Below the pieces are notes generated by a model that saw nothing but the letters and a program-made list of their open reading frames with translations, searched no databases and had not been told where the DNA came from. A DNA stretch of 36,783 nt from Bacteroidales bacterium H5 (GTDB lineage: Bacteria > Bacteroidota > Bacteroidia > Bacteroidales > Muribaculaceae). Positions 1 through 7,147 of the stretch are shown here, one piece after another (positions within the stretch are counted from its first letter, which is position 1; every line of letters starts with the position of its first letter). The position numbers and the translations under genes were made by a program. The stretch spans positions 848-37,630 of the forward strand of contig DAAQ01000012.1 in the NCBI GenBank assembly GCA_001701225.1, read 5' to 3'.

Positions 1-2039
1 CGCTCCTTGAGGACGATCTTATGGATGCCGTAGCGCGAGAAGAGGTTGCCCTGGCTCTGGCGCCCCTTGATGGCGAGGGTCGAGAAATCGACGTCGAACT
101 GCAGGGTCTTGAGGCGTGCCTTGGGCTTGAGCACCACGCGCACCACCTCGGCCTCGCCGTTAGAGTTGGCCGTGAACCAGCACACCTTCGAGCCGGGAAG
201 CCCCGGGGTGAGGTTATACTGCTTGTCGCGGGTGATGCCCGTGACGCGGAAACGCTTCATATAGTACGGCCCCCCCTTGCCGTTCTGGTAGATGACATTA
301 TATACGGTGCGCTCGTCCTTGCGCTTGAACACATCGACATGAATCACCCCCTTGCCGATGAACAGCTTCTCGGCCACGCGGACAACCTTGTACGAGCCGT
401 CGCGATAGAAGATGATCACGTCGTCGATGCTCGAACAGGTGCAGAGGAACTCGTCCTTGCGCAGCGAGGTGCCGATGAAACCCTCCTCGCGGTTTATGTA
501 GAGCTTCTCGTTGGCCTCGGCCACGGTGGCGGCCTGGATATTGTCGAAGCTGCGTATCTGGGTCATGCGCGGGAAGGCGTCGCCATAGCGTTCCTTAAGC
601 CCCTCGAACCAGCTTATGGCATACTCGGTGAGCGACGCAAGGTGCGAGTTGAGCTCGCCGATGCGCTCGTTGAAGGCGGCAATCTGCTCGTCGCACTTGA
701 GGGCGTTGAACTTGAGGATGCGCCCCATCTTTATCTCGAAAAGGCGTATGATGTCGTCGTCGGTGACGGGACGCACGAACTGCTTGACATAGCGCTCGAG
801 GCGTCCGCGGATATGGTCGATGGCCTGCTGGCGCGACTCGCTCTCCTCGTAGCCCTTCTCCTTATATATACGTTTCTCGATGAAGATGCGCTCGAGGGTG
901 GCGAAATGCAGCTGCTCCCTGACCTCGGCCAGCTTTATCTCGAGCTCGCGGCGCAGTATGTCGCGGGTGTGCTCGACATTGTGGCGCAGCACATCGCTCA
1001 CACTCAGGAAATGGGGCTTGTTGTCGGAGATGACACAGCAGTTGGGCGACACCGACAGCTCGCAGTCGGTGAAGGCATAGAGGGCGTCTATGGTGCGGTC
1101 GCTCGACGTACCCGGCAGCAGATGCACCAGTATGTTGGCATGCTCCGAGGTATTGTCCTCGACCTTGCGTATCTTGATCTTGCCCGTCTCGGCAGCCTTG
1201 ATTATAGACTCGATGAGTGTCGCGGTGGTCTTGCCGTAGGGAATCTCGGTGATGGCGAGGGTCTTGTTGTCGATTTTCTCTATCTTGGCGCGGATCCTCA
1301 CGGCACCTCCGCGCTCGCCGTCGTTATATCGCGACACATCTATGGAGCCCCCGGTGAAGAAATCGGGATAGAGCGTGAACTCCTCGCCCCTCAGATGGGC
1401 TATGGCGGCGTCGATTATCTCGTTGAAATTGTGGGGCAGAATCTTTGACGACAGACCCACGGCGATACCCTCGACCCCCTGGAACAGCAGCAAAGGGAAC
1501 TTGACCGGGAGTGTCACCGGCTCCTTCTTGCGGCCGTCGTAGCTCAGGGTCCAGTCGGTCACCTTGGGGTTGAAAACCACATCGAGGGCAAAATGCGACA
1601 GCCTCGCCTCGATATATCGGCCCGCGGCAGCCCCGGCACCCGTCAGGGTGTTGCCCCAGTTGCCCTGGGTGTCGACCAGCAGCTCCTTCTGTCCCAGCTG
1701 CACCAGGGCCTCATAGATGGATGCATCGCCATGCGGGTGAAACTGCATGGTATTGCCCACGATGTTGGCCACCTTGTTGAAGCGGCCGTCGTGCAGCAGC
1801 TTCATCGAGTGGAGTATGCGGCGCTGCACGGGCTTGAGGCCGTCCTCGATATGGGGGACGGCTCGCTCAAGTATGACATAGCTCGCATAGTCCAGGAACC
1901 AGCTCTGATACATGCCACGCAACTGATGGCGCACGGTGTCGTCAGAGGTGTCGACTATCACCTTGGGGTCGTATGGCTGCATGTCTCCGGCCGGGTCGCC
2001 GGACATCTCTTCGGGGGTGGGTATATTGTCGTCGGTCAT
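1..2039 (-). CDS. parC: DNA topoisomerase IV / gyrase subunit A, 3' end cut by window edge
   Basis: This is the DNA-cleaving subunit of a type IIA topoisomerase, acting on chromosomal DNA as a heterotetramer with a GyrB/ParE-type ATPase. About 679 residues are visible, starting with MTDDNIPTPEEM. Residues about 35-480 form the breakage-reunion domain, with the helix HPHGDASIYEAL at 101-112 and the active site RYIEARLS with catalytic Tyr142 after Arg141. A long coiled-coil segment (around 360-440) follows, then a shortened C-terminal DNA-wrapping region that runs off the left edge. The RYIEARLS form and short C-terminal part resemble the Bacteroidetes ParC subfamily more than GyrA; that choice is from memory of the family. 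The residue aligned with the quinolone-contact Ser of E. coli ParC (Ser80) is Ala106, probably native to the lineage. The start was chosen because it is the first ATG after a promoter at 2062-2093. Confidence 0.9.
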   Translation of the reverse strand, partial: MTDDNIPTPEEMSGDPAGDMQPYDPKVIVDTSDDTVRHQLRGMYQSWFLDYASYVILERAVPHIEDGLKPVQRRILHSMKLLHDGRFNKVANIVGNTMQFHPHGDASIYEALVQLGQKELLVDTQGNWGNTLTGAGAAAGRYIEARLSHFALDVVFNPKVTDWTLSYDGRKKEPVTLPVKFPLLLFQGVEGIAVGLSSKILPHNFNEIIDAAIAHLRGEEFTLYPDFFTGGSIDVSRYNDGERGGAVRIRAKIEKIDNKTLAITEIPYGKTTATLIESIIKAAETGKIKIRKVEDNTSEHANILVHLLPGTSSDRTIDALYAFTDCELSVSPNCCVISDNKPHFLSVSDVLRHNVEHTRDILRRELEIKLAEVREQLHFATLERIFIEKRIYKEKGYEESESRQQAIDHIRGRLERYVKQFVRPVTDDDIIRLFEIKMGRILKFNALKCDEQIAAFNERIGELNSHLASLTEYAISWFEGLKERYGDAFPRMTQIRSFDNIQAATVAEANEKLYINREEGFIGTSLRKDEFLCTCSSIDDVIIFYRDGSYKVVRVAEKLFIGKGVIHVDVFKRKDERTVYNVIYQNGKGGPYYMKRFRVTGITRDKQYNLTPGLPGSKVCWFTANSNGEAEVVRVVLKPKARLKTLQFDVDFSTLAIKGRQSQGNLFSRYGIHKIVLKE

Positions 2040-2061
2040 CTGATGCGGTTGGTTTTCAGCG

Positions 2062-2093
2062 CAAATATAGTTAAAATTTCCGAATTATGAAAA
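2062..2093 (-). promoter_or_regulatory. Bacteroidetes promoter for parC
   Basis: Reading the minus strand, TAtaTTTG (2069 to 2062) is the -7 box and TTTT (2093 to 2090), 20 bp upstream, stands in for the -33 TTTG. The expected transcription start is near 2055, giving a leader of roughly 16 nt. Confidence 0.6.
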
Positions 2094-2242
2094 CTGCCCG
2101 GCATTTTGCACGGAGACTGACGGACGAAATGGCAAATTGTCAAATTTCGGTTAATATAATATCATAATTCCAACAAAAACCCCAAAAAAACTGCATTTAA
2201 CCGCAAAATAATGTTAAAATCAAGAAAATTTCTTGCAAAACA

Positions 2243-2274
2243 TTTGGTGAAATGTCAAAACCGCATTACCTTTG
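2243..2274 (+). promoter_or_regulatory. Bacteroidetes promoter ahead of the choloylglycine hydrolase
   Basis: TTTG at 2243-2246, 20 bp, then TAccTTTG at 2267-2274 is a full match to the Bacteroidetes primary-sigma consensus. The transcription start should be near 2281. It faces the gene at 2444 but is separated from it by an intrinsic terminator (2316-2347). The rest of the 404-nt gap between parC and the hydrolase is AT-rich and holds no other gene. Confidence 0.8.
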
Positions 2275-2280
2275 CAATGT

Positions 2281-2347
2281 ATTTTTCATGGTATTAGATT
2301 TAAGGTTAACAAAAGATTGGTTGTCGGGACGACAATCAATTTTTTTT
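2281..2347 (+). ncRNA. candidate attenuated leader / short sRNA before choloylglycine hydrolase
   Basis: A transcript starting near 2281 would meet a strong intrinsic terminator after about 67 nt, with the next coding start 97 nt further on. No plus-strand gene lies upstream, so the terminator can only act on this leader. A 29-codon reading frame starts with ATG at 2288, about 7 nt from the predicted start, and runs through the terminator hairpin to TGA at 2375. The core ATGGTATTAGATTTAAGG seems to me a string that recurs in Bacteroidales genomes, but that is memory and not checked. It may be an independent sRNA, a translation-coupled attenuator, or both. Confidence 0.5.
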
Positions 2348-2377
2348 GCACCTGCATTCCGTGTTCCCACAGCGTGA
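2288..2377 (+). CDS. possible 29-aa leader peptide
   Basis: The reading frame begins MVLDLRLTKDWLSG and spans the terminator stem, loop and T-run before stopping at 2375-2377. Its place directly after the predicted transcription start would let a translating ribosome disrupt the hairpin. There is no other evidence of translation, and a chance frame of 29 codons is quite possible. Confidence 0.25.
   Translation: MVLDLRLTKDWLSGRQSIFFAPAFRVPTA
2316..2347 (+). terminator. intrinsic terminator inside the hydrolase leader
   Basis: An 11-bp stem (2316-2326 with 2330-2340, one G-U pair) closes a 3-nt loop and is followed by an unbroken T-run (2340-2347). This is the canonical shape of a Rho-independent terminator on the plus strand. 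Confidence 0.75.
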
Positions 2378-2443
2378 CAGCGGGCCGGAGAACCATCCAC
2401 GACACCCGAGCGTTTATATCTTAGACAAAAACTGTATCAGGAT

Positions 2444-3484
2444 ATGAAACTCTCACGTTTTCTGCTCGGAGCGGCTGCGGCCGCGGCGCTCTGGAGCGCA
2501 GCCCCCGAAGCCGGGGCCTGTTCACGCGTACTCTACGTCGGCAACGACAGCCTGCGCATCGTGGGCCGCTCGCTCGACTGGAAGAACCCCATCCCCACCA
2601 ACCTATATGTCTATCCCGCAGGGATGGCCAAGAAAGGGCACTCGCTGCCGGGCGCAGTCGAGTGGACCTCGCGCTATGGCGCCATCTATGCCGTGGGCTA
2701 TGACGGAGGTGTCACCGAGGGAATGAACGAGAAGGGGCTTGTGGTCAACGGCCTCTTCTGCAAGGGCACAGTCTATGACAATGCCTCTACCGACGGGCGT
2801 CCTCCCATGTCGCTGGCCATGTTCCCGGCATGGATGCTCGACCTGTGCGCCACCACACCCGAGGTCGTGGCCATGCTCGAGCGCCAGGACTTCAACATCT
2901 CCGGCGCCACCTTCGACGGGGGTACCGTCACAGCCCTGCACTGGGCCATCACCGACCGCGAGGGGCGTTCGGCGGTTGTCGAGTTCGACCACGGCAACAT
3001 ACGCATCTACCAGGGGCAGGATATCCCGATGCTGACCAACGACCCCACATTCCCCGAAATGGAGGCCATCAACAAATACTGGCTCAACATCGGGGGTACC
3101 CACATGCTGCCCGGCACCGTGAGCAGCCCCGACCGCTTTGTCAGGGGATATTTCTTTGACCAGCATGTCGAGAAGACCGGCGAGGCCGACCTCGGATTCT
3201 CGATAGTCCGCTCTATCCTGGCCAACCTCTCGGTACCTTATACCTATACGGCAGGCGAGGCCAACCTCTCGGCCACACAGTGGAGAGGATACTCCAACCT
3301 GCGCGACCTGCGCTATTATTTCGATGTCGTGACCAACGACGGTGTCTTCTATATCGACCTGTCCAAGTGCGACCTGCGCAAAGGCGCCCCCGTGCTCAAG
3401 CTCGACGTGGCCCACAGCCGCGACTACGTAGGAGAAGCCAACCGGCACCTGTTCAAGACTGTCCCGTTCACTCCCATGTATTGA
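2444..3484 (+). CDS. choloylglycine hydrolase family protein (bile salt hydrolase / penicillin V acylase type)
   Basis: This is an exported Ntn hydrolase that should cleave an amide bond, in gut bacteria typically that of glycine- or taurine-conjugated bile salts; penicillin V or N-acyl signals are alternative substrates. Residues 1-25 are a signal peptide with a hydrophobic alanine-rich core, and cleavage after Ala25 would expose Cys26, the N-terminal catalytic nucleophile. Arg42 and Asp45 in GRSLDW lie 16 and 19 residues later, exactly the spacing of Cys2/Arg18/Asp21 in characterised bile salt hydrolases. Length (346 aa) is normal for the family's exported Gram-negative branch. Signal removal ending directly at Cys fits that branch; it should not be taken for a lipobox because the flanking residues do not match well. 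Its leader carries an internal terminator. Substrate preference cannot be read from sequence alone. Confidence 0.88.
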   Translation: MKLSRFLLGAAAAAALWSAAPEAGACSRVLYVGNDSLRIVGRSLDWKNPIPTNLYVYPAGMAKKGHSLPGAVEWTSRYGAIYAVGYDGGVTEGMNEKGLVVNGLFCKGTVYDNASTDGRPPMSLAMFPAWMLDLCATTPEVVAMLERQDFNISGATFDGGTVTALHWAITDREGRSAVVEFDHGNIRIYQGQDIPMLTNDPTFPEMEAINKYWLNIGGTHMLPGTVSSPDRFVRGYFFDQHVEKTGEADLGFSIVRSILANLSVPYTYTAGEANLSATQWRGYSNLRDLRYYFDVVTNDGVFYIDLSKCDLRKGAPVLKLDVAHSRDYVGEANRHLFKTVPFTPMY

Positions 3485-3552
3485 TTCACAGCGGTCTGCA
3501 AGACATCAGGGGCCGACGGCGACTGCCGCCGGCCCTAACTTTGGCCCGCAGG

Positions 3553-3584
3553 TTTGGTGTTGATGCAGAAAATCATTAATTTTG
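3553..3584 (+). promoter_or_regulatory. Bacteroidetes promoter giving a near-leaderless mRNA
   Basis: TTTG at 3553-3556, 20 bp, then TAatTTTG at 3577-3584 is a perfect consensus. The transcription start would fall near 3590, only a few nt before the ATG at 3594. This also argues against the upstream in-frame ATG at 3582, which lies inside the -7 box. Confidence 0.75.
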
Positions 3585-3593
3585 CAGTCAGAT

Positions 3594-3920
3594 ATGCGAC
3601 AGTTGCTGACCCTGATGATATTGATATCCTCGTGTGTGTGGTGCCTCGGCGCCGCTCCACGCTGGGAACCAGTCACCGCCCCGCCCGTGGGGACAGTGGC
3701 CATCGAGGCACGCCCCGACCAGGACCAGCTCGATGTTGCGGTGCGCGACGGATACATCTATGTCGGATGCCGCAACAAGGTCACAATCAAGGTGTTCACC
3801 ATCCTGGGACAGCAGATATGCTCGGAGACCCTTCCGGGCGGCACACACCGCCTGCGCATGTCGGCAAAGGGTATATATATCCTCAAGACAGACACGTCGA
3901 CACGGCGTGTCACCATCTGA
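3594..3920 (+). CDS. small secreted protein with T9SS-sorting-domain-like C-terminus
   Basis: This 108-aa protein starts MRQLLTLMILISSC, a signal peptide of about 20 residues ending near CLGA. The C-terminal half has the pattern of a type A sorting domain: VTIKVFTILGQQIC, a short loop, then GIYILKTD and a closing strand TRRVTI. No separate cargo domain is visible; the middle 30-40 residues contain one strand-like segment. It could be a free-standing sorting-like beta-sandwich or a remnant of a longer secreted protein. It is 52 nt upstream of the lipid kinase and may be cotranscribed. Function unknown. Confidence 0.6.
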   Translation: MRQLLTLMILISSCVWCLGAAPRWEPVTAPPVGTVAIEARPDQDQLDVAVRDGYIYVGCRNKVTIKVFTILGQQICSETLPGGTHRLRMSAKGIYILKTDTSTRRVTI

Positions 3921-3972
3921 CCTCGACCTCATAATCAACCGAACGAATCACGAATCCATTACCGACCCGATA

Positions 3973-4938
3973 ATGAAAGCACGTCTCGTCATCAATCCCA
4001 TCTCCGGGACACGGAGCAAGGAAGGCCTGGACAGATATGTAGCCGAACAGCTCTCCCCCCTGGGGTGGGAGATAGAGACGGCCTATACACGAGGCCGCGG
4101 CGACGCCACACGCCTGGCCCTCGAGGCCGCCGAGATGGGATATGAGGCGGTGATAGCCGCCGGAGGCGACGGCACCGTCAACGAGACGGCGGCGGCACTC
4201 TGCGGCACACAGACGGCGCTGGCAATAGTGCCGTGCGGCTCGGGCAACGGCCTGGCGCGCCATCTGGGCATCCCCGTCGACGTGCGCGAGGGAGTCAGGA
4301 CGATACTCAATAACAAGGCACATGCCATAGACTATGCCACGGTTAACGGGCGCAAGTTCTTCTGCACGTTCGGCGTAGGGTTTGACGCCGCCGTGAGCGA
4401 GGCTTTCGCCCGCAAGAAGACCCGCGGCAAGCTGACATACATACAGAGCACATTCCAGACATACGCCCACTACGAGCCCGAGCTCTATACCATCAAGGCC
4501 GGGGGCAAGACGCTGACCGAAAAGGCATTCCTCGTAGCCGTGTGCAATGCCTCGCAATATGGCAACAACGCCTACATAGCACCGAGCGCCGTCATAGACG
4601 ACGGACTGCTCGACGTCACGATAATCCATGCGGGCAACCCCCTGTCGACCGCCCTCGTGGGCTTCGACATGCTCACGGGCATGATAGAGAAGAACGTGCT
4701 CATCGACACCTTCCGCACTCCCTCGCTCACCATCTCACGCCAGGGAGGTGGACCGGCGCACATTGACGGCGAACCCCTCAACATGGACTCCGAGCTCGAC
4801 ATCGTGTGCCATCCGTCGAGCCTGCGCGTGGTGTCGCCCCCCCGCACCGCCGAGATAAAGCCGTTCATCACCCCGGCCACGGCCATGTTCTCTGATTTCA
4901 AGCTGGCCGTCAACAAACTCTTCCACCAGAAAATCTGA
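3973..4938 (+). CDS. diacylglycerol kinase family lipid kinase (YegS/BmrU type)
   Basis: This predicted cytosolic kinase phosphorylates a lipid such as diacylglycerol or a sphingoid-type lipid using ATP. At 321 aa it has the usual family length. The N-terminal Rossmann-like domain carries NPISGT, the nucleotide-binding GGDGTVNE and PCGSGNGLARHLG, all diagnostic. The C-terminal beta-sandwich domain ends with HIDGEPL, the usual lipid-kinase signature. The start is the ATG in front of KARLVINPISG; extending further upstream would overlap the preceding gene in another frame. It ends 6 nt from the convergent glycosyltransferase. Since Bacteroidales make sphingolipids, a sphingoid substrate is possible, but this is inference. 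Confidence 0.88.
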   Translation: MKARLVINPISGTRSKEGLDRYVAEQLSPLGWEIETAYTRGRGDATRLALEAAEMGYEAVIAAGGDGTVNETAAALCGTQTALAIVPCGSGNGLARHLGIPVDVREGVRTILNNKAHAIDYATVNGRKFFCTFGVGFDAAVSEAFARKKTRGKLTYIQSTFQTYAHYEPELYTIKAGGKTLTEKAFLVAVCNASQYGNNAYIAPSAVIDDGLLDVTIIHAGNPLSTALVGFDMLTGMIEKNVLIDTFRTPSLTISRQGGGPAHIDGEPLNMDSELDIVCHPSSLRVVSPPRTAEIKPFITPATAMFSDFKLAVNKLFHQKI

Positions 4939-4944
4939 CGGGAC

Positions 4945-5724
4945 TCAGAGCCTCACGGCCCAGTAGCCCATGCGCCTCAGCAGACGCTCGAAAGTGTCGT
5001 GAAGATGCAGTGCTCCAATGGCACGGCGCCACAGGGGGACATCACCGACATGTGTCGAGTCGAGCGGTCTCTCGAGCCATCCCCCGTTCAGCAGATGATG
5101 AGCGACAGCTCCCTTCCCTCCTACAAATAGCCCTTCGGGATAGACCGTGAGGCCGTCTGCGAGAAACTGTTTCCCCATCCGGGACGCGTGTGCATCATAT
5201 CCCGCCACAGATTCGGCGATGAGCGCCTGTATGAGAGGGAGAATCATGAGATCGAACCTGAGCGACATCGGCATAGACCTGTCCGACGACGTGACGAAGG
5301 GACGCCCCTCGTAATGGCGCAGACATGCCTGAAGAAAGGGATGATGCGGCTCGGCACCGAACAGATGGCTCGTAAGCGCCATGACGGGACGACGGATGTC
5401 GAGGGTGACGAACTCGCGCCCTATGAACATTCGGTCTGACATATATGGCCTCAACGACCCGTAGAGCATCACGTCCGTGTCCATATAGATACCGCCATAT
5501 CGTTCGACGGCATATAGACGCACATAGTCTGTGGCAAACGCCCACATGCGGTTGTCAAGAGCCTCGCACATGAACCTGTTATCGATATGGCGCACAGCCT
5601 CCATGTCCCACAGCCTGAGCTCGCACTCGGGCATGTGACGGCGCCATGAGGCTATGCAGTCACGGACCGAAGGGGGCATCTCCTCTCCGCTGAACCAGCA
5701 GTAATGTATTATGTCAGGTATCAT
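4945..5724 (-). CDS. glycosyltransferase with DXD motif (GT32-like, capsular/LPS sugar transferase)
   Basis: The 259-aa protein begins MIPDIIHYCWFSGEEMP, the hallmark start of the GT32 / 'glycosyltransferase sugar-binding region containing DXD' family, and holds YMDTDVMLYG with the metal- and nucleotide-sugar-binding DXD near residues 82-84. It should transfer a sugar from a nucleotide donor to a surface glycan at the inner face of the cytoplasmic membrane. There is no signal peptide or membrane segment. It is not in a polysaccharide cluster: the neighbours are a lipid kinase and lpxH. Upstream lies a promoter followed by a strong terminator (5766-5799), so expression may be attenuated. Donor and acceptor cannot be predicted. 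Confidence 0.85.
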   Translation of the reverse strand: MIPDIIHYCWFSGEEMPPSVRDCIASWRRHMPECELRLWDMEAVRHIDNRFMCEALDNRMWAFATDYVRLYAVERYGGIYMDTDVMLYGSLRPYMSDRMFIGREFVTLDIRRPVMALTSHLFGAEPHHPFLQACLRHYEGRPFVTSSDRSMPMSLRFDLMILPLIQALIAESVAGYDAHASRMGKQFLADGLTVYPEGLFVGGKGAVAHHLLNGGWLERPLDSTHVGDVPLWRRAIGALHLHDTFERLLRRMGYWAVRL

Positions 5725-5765
5725 ATTGCGAAATTAATGTTTTTCCGAACCATAACAAAATACTC

Positions 5766-5799
5766 AAAATAAAAAGGAACTGCTTCACGCAGCTCCTTT
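5766..5799 (-). terminator. intrinsic terminator upstream of the glycosyltransferase
   Basis: Read on the minus strand, an 11-position stem with one mismatch (5799-5789 with 5783-5773) is followed by TTTTT-A-TTTT. It lies 42 nt before the glycosyltransferase start and about 70-90 nt after the promoter at 5860-5891. Confidence 0.75.
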
Positions 5800-5854
5800 C
5801 CATGAGTTTCCAATAGGTACAATTTCTAAGGTAAAAAAGATTGTTTTAGGTTCG
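5766..5854 (-). ncRNA. candidate small RNA or attenuated leader, about 90 nt
   Basis: Transcription from the minus promoter at 5860-5891 would start near 5853 and end in the terminator at 5766-5799. The RNA would begin near ATCACGAACCTAAAACAATC, contain a weak ACAAT/ATTGT hairpin, and finish with the terminator stem. No convincing ORF fits in it. The layout matches a stand-alone Bacteroidales sRNA; alternatively it is the 5' leader of the glycosyltransferase with a built-in attenuator. Its relation to Rfam families such as 6S or Bacteroidales-1 was not testable here. The rest of the gap to 6049 is AT-rich with only a weak 7-bp hairpin (6026-6050) after lpxH. Confidence 0.55.
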
Positions 5855-5859
5855 TGATG

Positions 5860-5891
5860 CAAAGGTAGGCCTAAAATTGTTGGTGGAGAAA
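5860..5891 (-). promoter_or_regulatory. Bacteroidetes promoter for the 90-nt RNA / glycosyltransferase leader
   Basis: On the minus strand TAccTTTG (5867 to 5860) is a perfect -7 box. TTTC (5891 to 5888), 20 bp upstream, is a one-base variant of the -33 TTTG. Confidence 0.65.
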
Positions 5892-6049
5892 TTTTTTTAT
5901 ATGTTATCCAACATAATTTATTAGCCATTTATTTGCACTTTTTGTTCATTTCTGCCATAACTTATTGTAATTCAACATATACGTCATAAAGACAATAAGC
6001 GGCGCAGAATGGTTAAAATACGTTAATAATCAAAATTTCCGCCTGATTA

Positions 6050-6805
6050 TCACCCGTTGAAGATAGCTGTCGAGAGATTTTCGCCATCCCAGACGGCATA
6101 AGAGAAACGGGTTATCCAGTCGCCCAGAACCACCACGCGGGCGCCGTCGGGGAGGGGGCGGTCGAGCAGCACATGCTGATGTCCGAAGATGAAATAATCC
6201 ACCTTATTGTCGTCATCACGCGAGGCATTATATTCCGCAGCCCAGCGCACAAGGCTCTCGCCCGCTCCGGCCTTGGGGACATATCCGCCATGCTTGCGGC
6301 TGTGCGCCGACCATGCGTGGGCAAACCCCACAGTCCAGCGCGGATGTATGGCGGCGAACATAACCTGGGCCGGACGGCAGCGGAAAAGCGCGCGGAGAGC
6401 CCTGAACGTACGTGGCAGCCGCCCCACCCCGTCGCCATGTTCCATCAGGAACCGGCGCCCGTCCAGAGATGTCTCCATGATGCCGTCGTGTACCTTCAGG
6501 CCGATCTCGGCGGGGAGATAGTCGAATATCCAAATGTCGTGATTCCCCTTGAACCACGTTATCTCGACCCCGGCGTCGGCCAGCTCGGCCAAGGCACCGA
6601 AAAAGCGCGTGAAGCCCCTCGGCACCACGTCGCAATATTCCCACCAGTAGTCGAGGATGTCGCCTAGCAGAAACAGCCTGCGCGCCGTAGGGGCTATCGA
6701 GCGCAGGAAACGTACCACCTTCATCTCGTGGGCGCGCGGGTCAGCTATGTATCCGGCACCCAGATGGAGGTCTGAGATGAAATATGTCAGTCCGCCACAG
6801 GCCAT
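6050..6805 (-). CDS. lpxH: UDP-2,3-diacylglucosamine hydrolase
   Basis: This enzyme cleaves the pyrophosphate of UDP-2,3-diacylglucosamine to lipid X plus UMP in lipid A synthesis, peripheral to the inner membrane. The 251-aa sequence has the calcineurin-like metallophosphoesterase motifs in order: SDLHLG (Asp12, His14), LLGDILDYWWEY (Asp50), KGNHD (Asn89, His90), MEHGD (His124) and GHQH near residue 220, binding two metal ions. The DYWWEY stretch after GD is typical of LpxH-like enzymes. It is the last gene of the polA operon; its ATG overlaps the stop of the preceding gene as TGATG, which suggests translational coupling. Pairing with polA has no obvious functional logic. Confidence 0.88.
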   Translation of the reverse strand: MACGGLTYFISDLHLGAGYIADPRAHEMKVVRFLRSIAPTARRLFLLGDILDYWWEYCDVVPRGFTRFFGALAELADAGVEITWFKGNHDIWIFDYLPAEIGLKVHDGIMETSLDGRRFLMEHGDGVGRLPRTFRALRALFRCRPAQVMFAAIHPRWTVGFAHAWSAHSRKHGGYVPKAGAGESLVRWAAEYNASRDDDNKVDYFIFGHQHVLLDRPLPDGARVVVLGDWITRFSYAVWDGENLSTAIFNG

Positions 6806-7125
6806 CAGAGGAATCCGAGGTCAAGTTTGGCCTCCTCGCTCATCATGTCCTTGTTCCACTCGGGCTCGAAGACGATGTGTATGTCGACGCTCTTCACACC
6901 CTCGATGCTCTCGAGCTTGATGCGGGCATCGTCGACAAGAAAGTCTGCGGCGGGACATGACGGTGCCGTGAGGGTCATGGTCACGTCGAGCGCACCGTCA
7001 TCGGCGAGGTCTATTCCATAGATAAGCCCGAGGTTGTAGATGTCGACAGGTATCTCGGGGTCGTAGACAGTCTTGAGGAGCTCTACGACACGCTCCTCTA
7101 TCTTGAGTTTCTCTTCGGGAGTCAT
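6805..7125 (-). CDS. MIP18/DUF59 family protein (SufT/PaaD-like iron-sulfur assembly factor)
   Basis: The 106-aa protein begins MTPEEKLKIEERVVELLKTV and carries the DUF59 signature YDPEIPVDIYNLGLIYGI and MTLTAPSCPAADFL, with the conserved Cys in the SCPAA loop. Members help mature Fe-S proteins in the cytosol, often as SufT in or beside suf operons. Here it sits alone between the plug protein and lpxH, with 22 nt and a 1-nt overlap respectively. The start at 7125 was chosen because upstream codons in the same frame lie inside the preceding gene and do not match the family. A housekeeping role in Fe-S carrier function is inference from family. Confidence 0.85.
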   Translation of the reverse strand: MTPEEKLKIEERVVELLKTVYDPEIPVDIYNLGLIYGIDLADDGALDVTMTLTAPSCPAADFLVDDARIKLESIEGVKSVDIHIVFEPEWNKDMMSEEAKLDLGFL

Positions 7126-7147
7126 AGTTGGGAATAAGTTGTTGTCA

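Noticed and set aside
21..1448. 475-codon plus-strand frame opposite parC
   Set aside because: Same effect: the minus strand encodes ParC with its catalytic Tyr, and the plus frame has no recognisable domain.
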